Assembly (NCBI RefSeq): GCF_041154505.1
Contig: NZ_AP028672.1
Coordinates: 3,388,501 to 3,452,500 of the forward strand
DNA from: Acidovorax sp. A79
GTDB taxonomy: Bacteria; Pseudomonadota; Gammaproteobacteria; Burkholderiales; Burkholderiaceae_C
Reading direction: 5' to 3'
DNA: 64,000 nucleotides
Both the position numbers and the translations under genes were made by a program. Below the pieces are notes generated by a model. The model was not told where the DNA came from, ran no database searches, and saw nothing but the letters and a program-made list of their open reading frames with translations. Positions 43,959-52,982 of this stretch are shown piece after piece (within the stretch, counting starts at the first letter, position 1; every line of letters starts with the position of its first letter).

Positions 43959-44101
43959 TTAGGGCTTCGCTCGATTTGCGCCTTTGAAAAGGTGCCGGCC
44001 GTGCGGAGTTTTATTAACCTTCTTTCATGCACGCAGGCGAGAGCTTGCGGAAACGCCGTAGCCAATTGAAGTTGCGGCGGTGAGAGTTTTGGAGAAAACC
44101 A

Positions 44102-44776
44102 ATGAGTCTGAGCAACTCCCTCGGGTTGCTGGGTCGCAAAGTGGGCATGATGCGTCTGTTCACCGATGATGGGGACGCAGTGCCTGTCACGGTGGTGGAT
44201 GTGTCCAACAACCGCGTTACCCAGATCAAAACCCAAGAGAACGATGGCTACGTGGCCCTGCAGGTCACGTTCGGTTCGCGCAAAGCATCGCGCGTGACCA
44301 AGCCAGAAGCCGGCCACCTTGCCAAGGCAGGTGTGGAAGCCGGTGAAATCATCCAGGAATTCCGCGTGACCGCCGATACCGCAGCCCAGTACCAAGCTGG
44401 CGCTTCGGTGGCTGTGACGTCCGTGTTCTCCGTGGGTCAGAAGGTCGACGTGCAAGGCACCTCGATCGGTAAAGGCTACGCCGGTACCATCAAGCGCCAC
44501 AACATGAGCTCGCAGCGCGCGTCGCACGGCAACAGCCGTTCGCACAACGTGCCTGGCTCGATCGGTATGGCACAAGACCCAGGTCGCGTGTTCCCCGGCA
44601 AGCGCATGACGGGCCACCTCGGCGATGTCACCAAGACCACGCAAAACCTCGATGTGATCCGCATCGACGAAGCGCGTCAACTGCTCTTGATCAAGGGCGC
44701 TATTCCGGGCTCCAAGGGTGGGTTCGTGACGGTGCGTCCAGCGGTCAAGGCCAAAGCCTCCAAAGGAGCGAACTAA
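44102..44776 (+). CDS. rplC: 50S ribosomal protein L3
   Basis: Early-assembly large-subunit protein, 224 residues. It has the start [21 protein letters not shown] and the conserved loop [31 protein letters not shown], where the glutamine methylated by PrmB in E. coli is preserved. GGAG lies seven bases upstream. Its TAA shares a base with the rplD start. It begins the second ribosomal transcription unit, downstream of its own promoter. Confidence 0.99.
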   Translation: MSLSNSLGLLGRKVGMMRLFTDDGDAVPVTVVDVSNNRVTQIKTQENDGYVALQVTFGSRKASRVTKPEAGHLAKAGVEAGEIIQEFRVTADTAAQYQAGASVAVTSVFSVGQKVDVQGTSIGKGYAGTIKRHNMSSQRASHGNSRSHNVPGSIGMAQDPGRVFPGKRMTGHLGDVTKTTQNLDVIRIDEARQLLLIKGAIPGSKGGFVTVRPAVKAKASKGAN

Positions 44777-45396
44777 TGCAGCTCGAACTCCTGAATGACC
44801 AAGGCCAGGGCGCATCCAAGCTGGATGTTCCTGAAACCGTGTTCGGTCGTGAATACAACGAAGATCTGGTGCACCAGATCGTGGTGGCCTATCAGGCCAA
44901 CGCACGCCAAGGCACTCGCGCCCAGAAGGACCGCGAGCAAGTCCGTCACTCGACCAAGAAGCCTTTCAAGCAAAAGGGTACGGGTAACGCACGTGCAGGT
45001 ATGACTTCCTCGCCTCTGTGGCGCGGGGGCGGTCGGATTTTCCCGAACATGCCTGACGAAAATTTCACGCAGAAGATCAACAAGAAGATGTACCGCGCCG
45101 GTATGTCTGCCATCTTGTCGCAGCTGGCCCGCGAAGGCCGTCTGGCTGTGGTCGACTCCCTGAAGCTTGATTCGCCCAAGACCAAGGTCCTGGCCGACAA
45201 GTTCAAGGCGATGAACCTGCAATCGGTGATGGTGATCGCCGATGAAGTGGACGAAAACCTGTACCTGGCTTCGCGCAATCTGGTGAACGTGCTCGTCGTC
45301 GAGCCCCGTTACGCAGATCCCGTGTCGCTGGTCCGTTTCAAGAAAGTGCTCGTCACCAAGGGTGCAATCGACAAACTCAAGGAGATGTTCGCATGA
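44776..45396 (+). CDS. rplD: 50S ribosomal protein L4
   Basis: Large-subunit protein and, in E. coli, autogenous repressor of its operon. 206 residues; the tunnel loop [19 protein letters not shown] and the GGGRIFPN segment are conserved. Its start overlaps the rplC stop by one base (TAATG) and its stop overlaps the rplW start (ATGA), so translation is coupled through three genes. The L4-binding leader, if conserved, would be in the region 43965-44101. Confidence 0.99.
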   Translation: MQLELLNDQGQGASKLDVPETVFGREYNEDLVHQIVVAYQANARQGTRAQKDREQVRHSTKKPFKQKGTGNARAGMTSSPLWRGGGRIFPNMPDENFTQKINKKMYRAGMSAILSQLAREGRLAVVDSLKLDSPKTKVLADKFKAMNLQSVMVIADEVDENLYLASRNLVNVLVVEPRYADPVSLVRFKKVLVTKGAIDKLKEMFA

Positions 45397-45707
45397 GCAC
45401 ACTCAAGTTTGACGAAGGTCGTCTGATGCAAGTGCTGGTCGCTCCCATCGTGTCCGAAAAGGCCACCATGGTTGCCGAGAAGTCCAATGCTGTGACGTTC
45501 AAGGTGCTGCAGAACGCTACCAAGCCAGAAATCAAGGCCGCTGTGGAATTGATGTTCAAGGTCGAGGTCAAGGGCGTTTCTGTGGTGAACACCAAAGGCA
45601 AGACCAAGCGCTTCGGCAAGACCGTCGGCCGCCGCGACAACGTTCGCAAGGCATACGTCACGCTGCAGCCAGGTCAAGAGCTGAACCTCTCCGGGGAGGC
45701 CGCGTAA
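45393..45707 (+). CDS. rplW: 50S ribosomal protein L23
   Basis: Tunnel-exit protein that docks trigger factor and SRP. 104 residues, family length, with [25 protein letters not shown] and the C-terminal [22 protein letters not shown]. The conserved trigger-factor contact glutamate lies in [10 protein letters not shown]. It overlaps rplD by four bases. Confidence 0.99.
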   Translation: MSTLKFDEGRLMQVLVAPIVSEKATMVAEKSNAVTFKVLQNATKPEIKAAVELMFKVEVKGVSVVNTKGKTKRFGKTVGRRDNVRKAYVTLQPGQELNLSGEAA

Positions 45708-45709
45708 TC

Positions 45710-46534
45710 ATGGCTGTCATCAAGATGAAACCCACTTCGCCCGGCCAACGTGCCGTGGTGAAGGTCACGCGTGACCACCTGTACAAGGGTGAAGCGTACG
45801 CCCCCCTGCTGGAACCACAATTCCAGAAGGCCGGCCGTAACAACAACGGTCACATCACCACCCGCCACAAGGGCGGTGGTCACAAGCACCACTACCGCGT
45901 GGTGGACTTCAAGCGCAACAAGGACGGCATTCCGGCCAAGGTTGAGCGCATCGAGTACGACCCCAACCGTACGGCCCACATCGCTCTGGTGTGCTATGCC
46001 GATGGCGAGCGCCGCTACATCATCGCTCCCCGCAACCTGGAAGTGGGCGCAACCCTGCTGTCCGGTTCGGAAGCCCCGATCCGCGCTGGCAACACGCTGC
46101 CGATCCGCAACATCCCCGTGGGTTCGACCATCCACTGCATCGAGCTCAAGCCCGGTGCCGGTGCGCAGATCGCCCGCTCGGCAGGTGCTTCGGCAACGCT
46201 GCTGGCCCGCGAAGGCGTTTACGCCCAGGTGCGCATGCGCTCGGGTGAAGTTCGCAAGATCCACATCGAATGCCGCGCCACCATTGGCGAAGTGGCCAAC
46301 GAAGAACACAGCCTGCGCCAACTGGGCAAGGCCGGTGTGAAGCGCTGGATGGGTATTCGTCCCACGGTTCGCGGCGTTGCCATGAACCCGGTGGATCACC
46401 CTCACGGTGGTGGCGAAGGCCGCACCGGCGAAGGCCGCCATGCAGTCGATCCTTGGGGCAATCTGACCAAGGGTTATCGCACCCGTAACAACAAGCGCAC
46501 ACAGATCATGATCGTGTCGCGTCGCAAGAAGTAA
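45710..46534 (+). CDS. rplB: 50S ribosomal protein L2
   Basis: Peptidyl-transferase-centre protein, 274 residues. [30 protein letters not shown] and the universally conserved His-containing loop [20 protein letters not shown] are intact. It follows rplW by two bases, in the standard order, and uses the highly biased codon set of this cluster. Confidence 0.99.
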   Translation: MAVIKMKPTSPGQRAVVKVTRDHLYKGEAYAPLLEPQFQKAGRNNNGHITTRHKGGGHKHHYRVVDFKRNKDGIPAKVERIEYDPNRTAHIALVCYADGERRYIIAPRNLEVGATLLSGSEAPIRAGNTLPIRNIPVGSTIHCIELKPGAGAQIARSAGASATLLAREGVYAQVRMRSGEVRKIHIECRATIGEVANEEHSLRQLGKAGVKRWMGIRPTVRGVAMNPVDHPHGGGEGRTGEGRHAVDPWGNLTKGYRTRNNKRTQIMIVSRRKK

Positions 46535-46544
46535 GGGGTAACAG

Positions 46545-46820
46545 ATGACTCGCTCTCTTAAAAAGGGTCCATTTGTTGACCATCACTTGCTGGCCAAGGT
46601 CGAAAAGGCCGTTGCCACCAAGGACAAGAAACCAGTCAAGACCTGGTCGCGTCGCTCCATGGTTCTGCCCGAGTTCATCGGTCTGACCATTGCCGTGCAC
46701 AACGGCAAGCAGCACGTACCTGTCTATGTCACCGACCAGATGGTGGGCCACAAGCTGGGCGAATTCGCCCTGACGCGCACCTTCAAGGGTCACCCCGCTG
46801 ACAAAAAAGCGAAGAAGTAA
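46545..46820 (+). CDS. rpsS: 30S ribosomal protein S19
   Basis: Small-subunit head protein, 91 residues. It starts [22 protein letters not shown] and includes [43 protein letters not shown], the conserved core that contacts S13 and A-site tRNA. It stands in standard order between rplB and rplV. Confidence 0.99.
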   Translation: MTRSLKKGPFVDHHLLAKVEKAVATKDKKPVKTWSRRSMVLPEFIGLTIAVHNGKQHVPVYVTDQMVGHKLGEFALTRTFKGHPADKKAKK

Positions 46821-46829
46821 GGAACGACC

Positions 46830-47162
46830 ATGTCTGAAACACGTGCAGTCCTCCGGGGCGTCCGTCTGTCGGTCGACAAGGGCCGTCTGGTCGCCGATCT
46901 GATCCGCGGCAAGAAGGTGGACCAGGCTCTGAACATCCTGAACTTCACGCAGAAAAAAGCTGCGGGAATCGTCAAGAAGGTTCTGGAGTCGGCCATCGCC
47001 AACGCCGAACACAACGATGGCGCCGACATCGACGAACTGAAGGTCAAGACCATCTACGTCGAACAAGGCACCACGCTCAAGCGCTTCACCGCGCGCGCCA
47101 AAGGCCGCGGCAATCGCATCAGCAAGCCCACGTGCCATGTGTACGTGACGGTTGGCAACTAA
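46830..47162 (+). CDS. rplV: 50S ribosomal protein L22
   Basis: Exit-tunnel protein, 110 residues. It has the start [25 protein letters not shown] and the tunnel hairpin [31 protein letters not shown], the macrolide-sensitive loop, without unusual insertions. AAGGAACG precedes the ATG. Confidence 0.99.
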   Translation: MSETRAVLRGVRLSVDKGRLVADLIRGKKVDQALNILNFTQKKAAGIVKKVLESAIANAEHNDGADIDELKVKTIYVEQGTTLKRFTARAKGRGNRISKPTCHVYVTVGN

Positions 47163-47177
47163 AGGCTCGGGAAGACT

Positions 47178-48059
47178 ATGGGACAGAAAATCCATCCTAC
47201 CGGCTTCCGCCTTGCGGTCAGCCGCAACTGGTCCAGCCGTTGGTACGCCAGCAACCGCGATTTCGCGGGCATGCTGGCCGAAGACATCAAGGTGCGTGAG
47301 TACCTGAAGGCCAAGTTGAAGAACGCCGCCGTGTCGCGCATCCTGATCGAGCGTCCTGCCAAGAACGCCCGCATCACCATTTACTCGGCTCGTCCTGGTG
47401 TGGTGATCGGCAAGAAGGGTGAAGACATCGAGAACCTGAAGAAGGAACTCGCTGCTCGCCTGGGCGTGCCCGTCGCAGTGAACATCGAAGAAGTGCGCAA
47501 GCCTGAAATCGATGCCAAGCTGATCGCCGACAGCATCACGCAACAGCTCGAAAAGCGGATCATGTTCCGCCGCGCCATGAAGCGCGCCATGCAGAACGCC
47601 ATGCGTCTGGGTGCCCAGGGCATCAAGATCATGTCGTCCGGCCGTCTGAACGGTATCGAAATCGCTCGCTGCGAGTGGTACCGCGAAGGCCGCGTGCCAC
47701 TTCACACGCTGCGTGCGGACATCGACTACGGTACCTCTGAAGCCAAGACCACCTACGGTGTGATCGGCGTCAAGGTCTGGGTCTACAAGGGTGACACGCT
47801 GGGCCGCAATGACCTGCCCGCCGTGGAAACGCCTCGTCCAGACGAAGAGCGCCGCCCACGCGGTCCACGCCGTGATGGCCGCCCAGGTGGCGACCGTCCA
47901 GGCGCAGGCCGTGGCCCACGTCGTCCTGTCGGTGGCAACACCGCTCCGGCCGACGGCAGCGACAAGCCAGCGGAAGCTGGTGGCGCTGATAACACCGCCG
48001 TTAAGCGCGTACGCAAAGTCGCCGCGCCCGCTACAGCAGCGGACGGTAAAGGAGAATAA
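47178..48059 (+). CDS. rpsC: 30S ribosomal protein S3 with long C-terminal extension
   Basis: mRNA-entry protein with helicase activity, 293 residues, against 233 in E. coli. The KH domain ([22 protein letters not shown]) and the core to about residue 210 ([20 protein letters not shown]) are standard. The last 75-80 residues are an unusual low-complexity tail: first Arg/Gly/Pro-rich ([20 protein letters not shown]), then Ala/Lys-rich ([19 protein letters not shown]). Such extensions occur in Burkholderiales; the basic RG part could bind RNA. Confidence 0.98.
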   Translation: MGQKIHPTGFRLAVSRNWSSRWYASNRDFAGMLAEDIKVREYLKAKLKNAAVSRILIERPAKNARITIYSARPGVVIGKKGEDIENLKKELAARLGVPVAVNIEEVRKPEIDAKLIADSITQQLEKRIMFRRAMKRAMQNAMRLGAQGIKIMSSGRLNGIEIARCEWYREGRVPLHTLRADIDYGTSEAKTTYGVIGVKVWVYKGDTLGRNDLPAVETPRPDEERRPRGPRRDGRPGGDRPGAGRGPRRPVGGNTAPADGSDKPAEAGGADNTAVKRVRKVAAPATAADGKGE

Positions 48060-48061
48060 CT

Positions 48062-48478
48062 ATGCTGCAACCTGCTCGCCGCAAATACCGCAAGGAGCAA
48101 AAGGGCCGTAACACTGGTGTCGCAACGCGGGGTTCCTCCGTTGCGTTCGGTGATTTCGGTCTGAAGTGCACCGACCGTGGCCGTCTGACGGCCCGTCAGA
48201 TCGAGGCTGCACGCCGTGCAATCTCCCGTCACGTCAAGCGTGGCGGCCGTATCTGGATCCGCGTGTTCCCGGACAAGCCAATCTCTACCAAGCCCGCAGA
48301 AGTGCGTATGGGTAACGGTAAGGGCAACCCCGAGTACTACGTGGCCGAAATCCAGCCCGGCAAGATCGTTTTCGAGATCGTCGGTGTGCCCGAAGAACTG
48401 GCCCGTGAAGCGTTCCGCCTGGCTGCCGCCAAGCTGCCGCTGCGCACCACGTTCGTCAGCCGCCTGATCGGCGCGTAA
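48062..48478 (+). CDS. rplP: 50S ribosomal protein L16
   Basis: Large-subunit protein at the A-site, 138 residues. The conserved start [17 protein letters not shown], the segment [34 protein letters not shown] and the basic loop with the hydroxylation-target arginine are present. It begins two bases after the rpsC stop. Confidence 0.99.
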   Translation: MLQPARRKYRKEQKGRNTGVATRGSSVAFGDFGLKCTDRGRLTARQIEAARRAISRHVKRGGRIWIRVFPDKPISTKPAEVRMGNGKGNPEYYVAEIQPGKIVFEIVGVPEELAREAFRLAAAKLPLRTTFVSRLIGA

Positions 48479-48494
48479 TTCAGGAGAACAAGCA

Positions 48495-48689
48495 ATGAAG
48501 ACTACTGAACTGCGCCAAAAAGACGTCGCCGGCATCGAAGCCGAAATCAAGGCGCTGCAAAAGGCCCATTTCGGCCTGCGCATGCAAAAGGCCACGCAGC
48601 AACTGGGTAACACCAACACGCTGCGCACCACCCGCCGCGATATCGCCCGTGCCAAGACCATTCTTGCTGAAAAGCAAGCCGCCAAGTAA
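48495..48689 (+). CDS. rpmC: 50S ribosomal protein L29
   Basis: Small helical protein near the tunnel exit, 64 residues: [31 protein letters not shown] and the conserved [28 protein letters not shown] gives a good ribosome site. Confidence 0.98.
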   Translation: MKTTELRQKDVAGIEAEIKALQKAHFGLRMQKATQQLGNTNTLRTTRRDIARAKTILAEKQAAK

Positions 48690-48698
48690 GGAGCCCAC

Positions 48699-48968
48699 AT
48701 GACGGAACCTAAAAAATCCCTCAAGCGCACCTTGGTTGGCAAGGTGGTCAGCGACAAGCGTCAAAAGACCGTGACCGTGCTGGTCGAGCGCCGTGTGAAG
48801 CACGAGCTCTACGGCAAGATCGTTGCGAAGTCGAGCAAGTACCACGCCCATGACGAAAAGGGCGAGTACAAGCTGGGCGATGTGATCGAAATCACCGAGA
48901 GCCGTCCGCTCTCCAAGACCAAGAACTGGGTTGCCACCCGCTTGGTGCAAAAGGCCGGCCTGCTCTAA
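48699..48968 (+). CDS. rpsQ: 30S ribosomal protein S17
   Basis: Primary 16S-binding protein, 89 residues: [34 protein letters not shown] and the S17 signature [18 protein letters not shown]. It is the last gene of this operon; a bidirectional hairpin terminator follows 32 bases later. In E. coli the spc operon (rplN, rplX and others) begins next; here it does not, so it is elsewhere in the genome. Confidence 0.99.
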   Translation: MTEPKKSLKRTLVGKVVSDKRQKTVTVLVERRVKHELYGKIVAKSSKYHAHDEKGEYKLGDVIEITESRPLSKTKNWVATRLVQKAGLL

Positions 48969-49000
48969 GCCCTCCCGGCTTCCAGGCAGCACAGCCCCTC

Positions 49001-49027
49001 AAAACGACCCACAATGTGGGTCGTTTT
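49001..49027 (+). terminator. Terminator after rpsQ
   Basis: AAAACGACCCAC, a 3-base loop, GTGGGTCGTTTT: a perfect 12-bp stem with A- and T-runs at its ends, so it can act on both strands. It ends the S10 cluster transcript. Confidence 0.92.
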
Positions 49028-49103
49028 GTTTTGTGGGCCGCGTTTTTTTTGCAGGCCTGCAGGCGAATGTGTTCAATACCCCCAGCAACCCAAGGAGAGA
49101 TCA

Positions 49104-49610
49104 ATGATCAAAATCGGTGACACCCTGCCAGCCAGCACCCTGATGGAATACTCGGAAGTCGAGGGCGAAGGCTGCTCCATCGGCCCGAATCCCGTGCCGG
49201 TGGACAAGGCCACGGCAGGCAAGACGATTGCCCTGTTCGCGCTGCCTGGCGCCTTCACGCCCACCTGCTCGGCCAAGCATGTGCCTGGCTACGTGGAAAA
49301 GGCAGCCGAATTCAAGGCCGCCGGCGTGGATGAGATCTGGTGCGTGAGCGTGAACGATGCCTTCGTGATGGGCGCCTGGGCGCGCGACCAGAAGACCGAC
49401 GGCAAGGTGCGCATGCTGGGCGACGGTGATGCCACCTTCGCCAAGGCGACCGGCCTGACGCTGGACCTGAACGGCAAGGGCCTGGGCCTGCGCAGCAACC
49501 GCTATTCGATGCTGGTGCGCGATGGCAAGGTGGTCACGCTCAACGTGGAGGCCCCTGGCAAGTTCGAGGTGAGCGACGCCGACACCCTGCTGGCCCAGGC
49601 CAGGGCGTGA
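49104..49610 (+). CDS. Peroxiredoxin (Prx5/AhpE-like)
   Basis: Thiol peroxidase of 168 residues in the Prx5 group. The peroxidatic Cys55 is in LPGAFTPTCSAKHVPGY, the universal PxxxTxxC motif, and a second Cys is in IWCVSVNDAFVMGAWA, typical of the one-Cys or glutaredoxin-reduced subgroup. The C-terminal RSNRYSMLVRDGKVVTLNVEAPGKFEVSDA is characteristic. The ATG at 49104 has AAGGAGA five bases upstream; the earlier frame starting at 49014 has none. It stands alone after the ribosomal cluster. Confidence 0.95.
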   Translation: MIKIGDTLPASTLMEYSEVEGEGCSIGPNPVPVDKATAGKTIALFALPGAFTPTCSAKHVPGYVEKAAEFKAAGVDEIWCVSVNDAFVMGAWARDQKTDGKVRMLGDGDATFAKATGLTLDLNGKGLGLRSNRYSMLVRDGKVVTLNVEAPGKFEVSDADTLLAQARA

Positions 49611-49618
49611 TGCCCTGA

Positions 49619-49677
49619 TTTGCTATCCAATTGGTAGCTTCTGGCGCTTGTGAACCAGGCGCCAGCGCCCAAAAACC
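49619..49677 (+). repeat. Repeat A copy 11
   Basis: TTTGCTATCCAATTGGTAGC, TTCTGGCGCTTGTGAACC, AGGCGCCAGCGCCCAAAAAC. It sits between the convergent peroxiredoxin and acetyltransferase genes, so it could serve as a bidirectional transcript end. Confidence 0.8.
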
Positions 49678-50169
49678 TCAGAAGATATCGACCTTGAGGT
49701 AGTGGGCCCCCGCAATGGGGTTGTGGTAGTAGGGCGGAATCTCCTCGAAGCCCAGGTCGGTGTACAGCGCGCGCGCCGACTCCATGTCGTCAAGGGTATC
49801 GAGCAGCACACAGGCATAGCCTGCCTGCCGCGCGAGGTCGAGCATGGCTTCGGCCAGCTCGCGGCCCAGGCCGAATCCACGGAACGCCTTGCGCACGTAC
49901 AGGCGTTTCATCTCGCTCGCATTGGGGTAGTCGGCCGCATCCAGCGGCCGCAGGGCGCAGCAGCCCGCTATCGCGCCCTCTACCTCGGCCAGCAGCAGGG
50001 CACCGCGCGGCGCGGCATAGTCGCCGGGCAGGTGGGCAAGCTCGCTCTCGAAGTCCTGAAAGCACAGATCGACGCCCAGGGTGTCGGCGTATTCGCGGAA
50101 GATGTCGCGGACCGCCTGAAGCTCGGCAGGCGAGGAGGGGATCCGCAGGGTGACGGCAGGCTTGTCCAA
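49678..50169 (-). CDS. GNAT-family N-acetyltransferase
   Basis: Cytosolic acetyltransferase of 163 residues. The acetyl-CoA motif A is in EMKRLYVRKAFRGFGLGRELAEAM (with RGFGLG), and the C-terminal beta-strand region is LYTDLGFEEIPPYY. The substrate is unknown. The predicted start is TTG at 50169; no ATG or good Shine-Dalgarno is available in the first 85 codons, so the start is uncertain. The ADP-ribose-like partner genes typical of toxin GNATs are absent. Confidence 0.88.
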   Translation of the reverse strand: MDKPAVTLRIPSSPAELQAVRDIFREYADTLGVDLCFQDFESELAHLPGDYAAPRGALLLAEVEGAIAGCCALRPLDAADYPNASEMKRLYVRKAFRGFGLGRELAEAMLDLARQAGYACVLLDTLDDMESARALYTDLGFEEIPPYYHNPIAGAHYLKVDIF

Positions 50170-50218
50170 GGCACAAAGTGGTGTGAAACGACGGAAGCCG
50201 CAGTGTAGCCAGTTCGGT

Positions 50219-50902
50219 TCAGAACCCGGGCGCCGCCGCCAGTGTCGACACCCACCAGGCCAGCCCGAAGCTCAGTCCCAGCACCACCAGCGCGACCACC
50301 CGGGTGGCCAGATCGTCGCGCGATGCAGGCGCGGGCGCCGCCAGCAGCTTGTCGCCGTGCAGCATGGGCTTGACCAGGCGCTGCTTGCGCACCAGCACGT
50401 AGAACACGATGGCCAGCAGGTGCAAGGCCACCAGCGCCAGCACCAGGTACTGCCCGATTTCCTTGTGGTAGCCCGTGGCCTGGCCCACCACCGCATTGGG
50501 CACGAACCGGGTGAGCGGGCCGGCAAAGGCGATCTCGTCATCGCTGAGCAGGCCGGTTGCCACCTGCGCGGCCAGCACGGCCAGCAGCGCGAACACGGAC
50601 AGCGCCCCCAGGGGGCTGTGGCCGATGCTGTCCTCGGCGTGCGCCGCGCCGCGCACATAACGCAGCAGCCGGGCGGGGGAGTACAGGAAGCTCGCGAAAC
50701 GCGACCAGCGCCCGCCGATCAGTCCCCAGACGGCGCGGAACACCAGCAGCGCCAGCACCACGTGGCCCAGCCGGAAATGCCACTCCATGGCGTTGCCGCC
50801 CACCTTGGCCGTGACCACCAGTGCCACGACGCAGGCGGCCAGGGTCCAGTGGAAGATGCGGGTGGGAAGGTCCCAGATGCGTACGGTGTGCTGCTGCGTC
50901 AT
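50219..50902 (-). CDS. Cytochrome b561-family protein
   Basis: Inner-membrane diheme cytochrome b of 227 residues with four core helices. Likely heme-ligand histidines are in RIFHWTLAACVVALV, WHFRLGHVVLALLV, YHKEIGQYLVLALVALHLLAI; these patterns match bacterial cytochrome b561 (Ni-hydrogenase b-type). The C-terminus is a fifth hydrophobic segment. It probably donates electrons to a soluble cytochrome; the divergently transcribed cytochrome c' gene 170 bases away is the obvious partner, an arrangement found in many Burkholderiales. Confidence 0.93.
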   Translation of the reverse strand: MTQQHTVRIWDLPTRIFHWTLAACVVALVVTAKVGGNAMEWHFRLGHVVLALLVFRAVWGLIGGRWSRFASFLYSPARLLRYVRGAAHAEDSIGHSPLGALSVFALLAVLAAQVATGLLSDDEIAFAGPLTRFVPNAVVGQATGYHKEIGQYLVLALVALHLLAIVFYVLVRKQRLVKPMLHGDKLLAAPAPASRDDLATRVVALVVLGLSFGLAWWVSTLAAAPGF

Positions 50903-51071
50903 GGTGGCGGTGGGCTGGGTGTTGAGGAGGAGGAGAATGGCCGCATTGTGAAGGAGGCGGGGTAAACCCGGAAGGAGGGCGCCGCTGCGAAACCCGTGGT
51001 AAACCGGCATACTCCCTGCGGGTCAAAAGGTTTTTGCATTTACCCCCCCCACGAAAAAAGGAAATACCCCC

Positions 51072-51527
51072 ATGAAAGCACTTGCCGCGTTCGCCCTTGC
51101 CGCTGCCACGCTGACCGTGTCGGCACCGGCCTCCGCCCAGTTCGCCAAGGCCGAGGACGCCATCAAATACCGCCAGAGCGCACTCTTCGTGATGGGCCAG
51201 CACTTTGGCCGGCTCGGTGCCATGGCCAACGGGCGCATTCCGTTCGATGCCAAGGCGGCGCAGGAGAACGCGGATGTGGTGGCCCACATGGCCAAGCTGC
51301 CCTGGGCGGGCTTCGGGGCGGGCACGGACAAGGGCGCTCCCACCAAGGCGCTGCCCGAGATCTGGACCGAGCAGGCCAAGTTCAAGGAACACTCCGAGAA
51401 GCTCGAGGCCGAATCCGTCAAGCTGGCCGCCGCGGCCAAGACCGGCAGCCTGGACAACCTGAAGACGGCTTTTGGCGCTGCCGCGGGCACCTGCAAGGCC
51501 TGCCACGACAACTACCGCGCCAAGTAA
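51072..51527 (+). CDS. Cytochrome c' (class II c-type cytochrome)
   Basis: Periplasmic four-helix-bundle cytochrome, 151 residues. Sec signal peptide cleaved after ASA (residue 22). The heme c attachment motif CKACH is at the C-terminus (GTCKACHDNYRAK), the place diagnostic of class II cytochromes, and the N-terminal helix has the AEDAIKYRQSALFVMGQHFGRL segment near the vacant distal side. Cytochromes c' bind NO and CO; this one is paired with a divergent cytochrome b561 gene, which suggests electron transfer between them. Confidence 0.95.
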   Translation: MKALAAFALAAATLTVSAPASAQFAKAEDAIKYRQSALFVMGQHFGRLGAMANGRIPFDAKAAQENADVVAHMAKLPWAGFGAGTDKGAPTKALPEIWTEQAKFKEHSEKLEAESVKLAAAAKTGSLDNLKTAFGAAAGTCKACHDNYRAK

Positions 51528-51532
51528 AGTGC

Positions 51533-51655
51533 GTCGCCCTGAGCGGCGTTGCCGCTTCTCCCTTCTCTCTGCGCGCTGCGCGCTCCGGGAGGGGGGACGA
51601 CGCCAGCGCGGCGGGGCAGCCCTTGTGCGGCGTTCGCTGGCCGGGGCCGCGCGCG
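51533..51655 (+). repeat. Repeat B copy 8
   Basis: It starts just after the cytochrome c' stop codon: CCCTGAGCGGCGTTGCCGCT, CTCTGCGCGCTGCGCGCTCC, GGGAGGGGGGACGACGCCAG, CGCGGCGGGGCAGCCCTTG, ending GGGGCCGC. This is the full long form of the family. Confidence 0.8.
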
Positions 51656-51667
51656 CTCAATGCGCAT

Positions 51668-51716
51668 GCTATTAAAGTGGTAGCTGTTTGCGCTGAATCC
51701 ATAAGCGACAAAGGCC
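51668..51716 (+). repeat. Repeat A copy 12 (right arm merged with terminator)
   Basis: TGCTATTAAAGTGGTAGCTG, TTTGCGCTGAATCCATAAGC, GACAAAGGCC. The right end forms the left arm of the terminator hairpin that follows, so a repeat appears to have been co-opted as a terminator. Confidence 0.7.
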
Positions 51717-51742
51717 GATTTCGCATGAAATCGGCCTTTTGC
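51710..51742. terminator. Bidirectional terminator between cytochrome c' and tlpA-like genes
   Basis: AAAGGCCGATTTC, GCAT loop, GAAATCGGCCTTT: a perfect 13-bp stem with a T-run on the plus strand and A-run before it, and the reverse on the minus strand. It serves both convergent genes. Confidence 0.9.
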
Positions 51743-51763
51743 CTTTGAAGGTGCCGTAGCGGC

Positions 51764-52267
51764 TCAGGTCTCGGCCAGCAGCTTTTCGATGAGCTGGTGC
51801 AGCTCGGGGAAGTTGGGTGCACCCACGTAGGTCTTCACGATCTCGCCGCGCTTGTTCACGATGAAGGTCGAGGGCGTGAGCCGCACATCGCCCCAGGCCT
51901 GGGCCACCTTGCCGGTGTTGTCGATGGCGACCTGGAAGGGCAGCTTGCGGGTTTCGGCAAAGTTCACCACGTAGCTGGGCGGGTCGTAGCTCATGGCCAC
52001 GGCCAGGGTGTCGAAGCCCTTGGCGTGGTACTTGTTGTAGGTCGCCACGATCTCGGGCATCTCGGCCACGCAGGTGGTGCAGCTCGTGGCCCAGAAATTC
52101 ACCAGCGTGACCTTGCCGCGCAGATCGGCGGTGGACTTGCTGGAGCCGTCCAGCAGCACGAAGTTCGACTCCGGCGCCACGGAGCGGCCCGTATCCAGGT
52201 ACACATAGGCGCCCACGGCCGCGAACGCCGCCACCGCCACACCTGCTGCCCAATGCTTGATCGCCAT
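51764..52267 (-). CDS. TlpA-family thiol-disulfide oxidoreductase
   Basis: Periplasmic thioredoxin-fold protein, membrane-anchored by an N-terminal helix (residues 7-23), 167 residues. The redox motif is Cys63-Thr-Thr-Cys66 in NFWATSCTTCVAEMPEI, and the cis-proline strand is in RLTPSTFIVNKRGEIV. TlpA-like proteins keep target cysteines reduced, for example in cytochrome c or cytochrome oxidase assembly; the CTTC dipeptide is unusual compared with CxPC of CcmG/TlpA. It is co-located with cytochrome c' but is convergent with it. Confidence 0.92.
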   Translation of the reverse strand: MAIKHWAAGVAVAAFAAVGAYVYLDTGRSVAPESNFVLLDGSSKSTADLRGKVTLVNFWATSCTTCVAEMPEIVATYNKYHAKGFDTLAVAMSYDPPSYVVNFAETRKLPFQVAIDNTGKVAQAWGDVRLTPSTFIVNKRGEIVKTYVGAPNFPELHQLIEKLLAET

Positions 52268-52415
52268 GACTTCCTATCCATCCAGAACTGTGGGCCGGGC
52301 CCGCGCCGAAACCCGGCCGCAGCCGGTGCCCCGATTGTCGCAGCTTGGGTGGAGTCGTGTGCTGCGCAAAAGTTCGCGCAAAACGGCGCACGCGGCCCGC
52401 GCTGCGTGCTGTGCC

Positions 52416-52421
52416 GATAAT
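52416..52421 (+). promoter_or_regulatory. Putative -10 box of a leaderless lipoprotein-MFS-PTS mRNA
   Basis: GATAAT, six bases (CGGCCC), then the ATG at 52428. No Shine-Dalgarno and no recognisable -35. Confidence 0.45.
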
Positions 52422-52427
52422 CGGCCC

Positions 52428-52982
52428 ATGAACCGAACACCAACCCGCGCGGCCGCCCTGCCGCCCATGCTCCTGCTGGCGTGGCTGGCAGGCTGCAGCC
52501 CCGCGCTGAACTGGCGCAGCGTGCCGCTGCCCGAGGCGGCCATCACCATCACGCTGCCCTGCAAGCCCGACCAGGCCGTGCGCCCGGTGGAGCTGGCGGG
52601 CTCGCCCGTCGAGCTGGCCATGGCGGGCTGCGATGCGGATGGCGCGACCTTTGCGGTGTCGCATGCCGCGCTGGCCGACCCCGCGCAGGTGGGCACGGCG
52701 CTCACGCACTGGCGGGCGGCCGCGATCGCCAACCTGGGCAGCGGCGCGGCCGCCCGCGCGGTCGACACGCCGTACGCGCCGCCGGGCGTGCTGCCCCTGC
52801 CCCAGTCGGTGCGCACCGTGGTCCAGGGCCAGCGCCCGGATGGCAGCGCCGTCACGGCCCAGGCCGTGTGGTTCGCGCGCGCCGTGGGCCCGCAGGTGCG
52901 GCTGTACCACGCGGTGGTCTACACCCCCAAGCCCCGCCCCGAGGTGGCCGACCAGTTCTTTGCCGGGCTCACGCTCCAATGA
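52428..52982 (+). CDS. Hypothetical lipoprotein, 184 residues
   Basis: Not recognised as a named family. The lipobox LAGC at residues about 20-23 predicts a lipoprotein. The mature part has the segment RSVPLPEAAITITLPCKPDQAVRPV, two further cysteines that could form a disulfide, and a C-terminal RLYHAVVYTPKPRPEVADQFFAGLTL, a beta-rich fold often seen in small periplasmic lipoproteins. Its stop overlaps the MFS start (ATGA), so it is the first gene of a coupled string running through to EI. The start lacks a Shine-Dalgarno and follows a -10-like box at six bases. Confidence 0.8.
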   Translation: MNRTPTRAAALPPMLLLAWLAGCSPALNWRSVPLPEAAITITLPCKPDQAVRPVELAGSPVELAMAGCDADGATFAVSHAALADPAQVGTALTHWRAAAIANLGSGAAARAVDTPYAPPGVLPLPQSVRTVVQGQRPDGSAVTAQAVWFARAVGPQVRLYHAVVYTPKPRPEVADQFFAGLTLQ

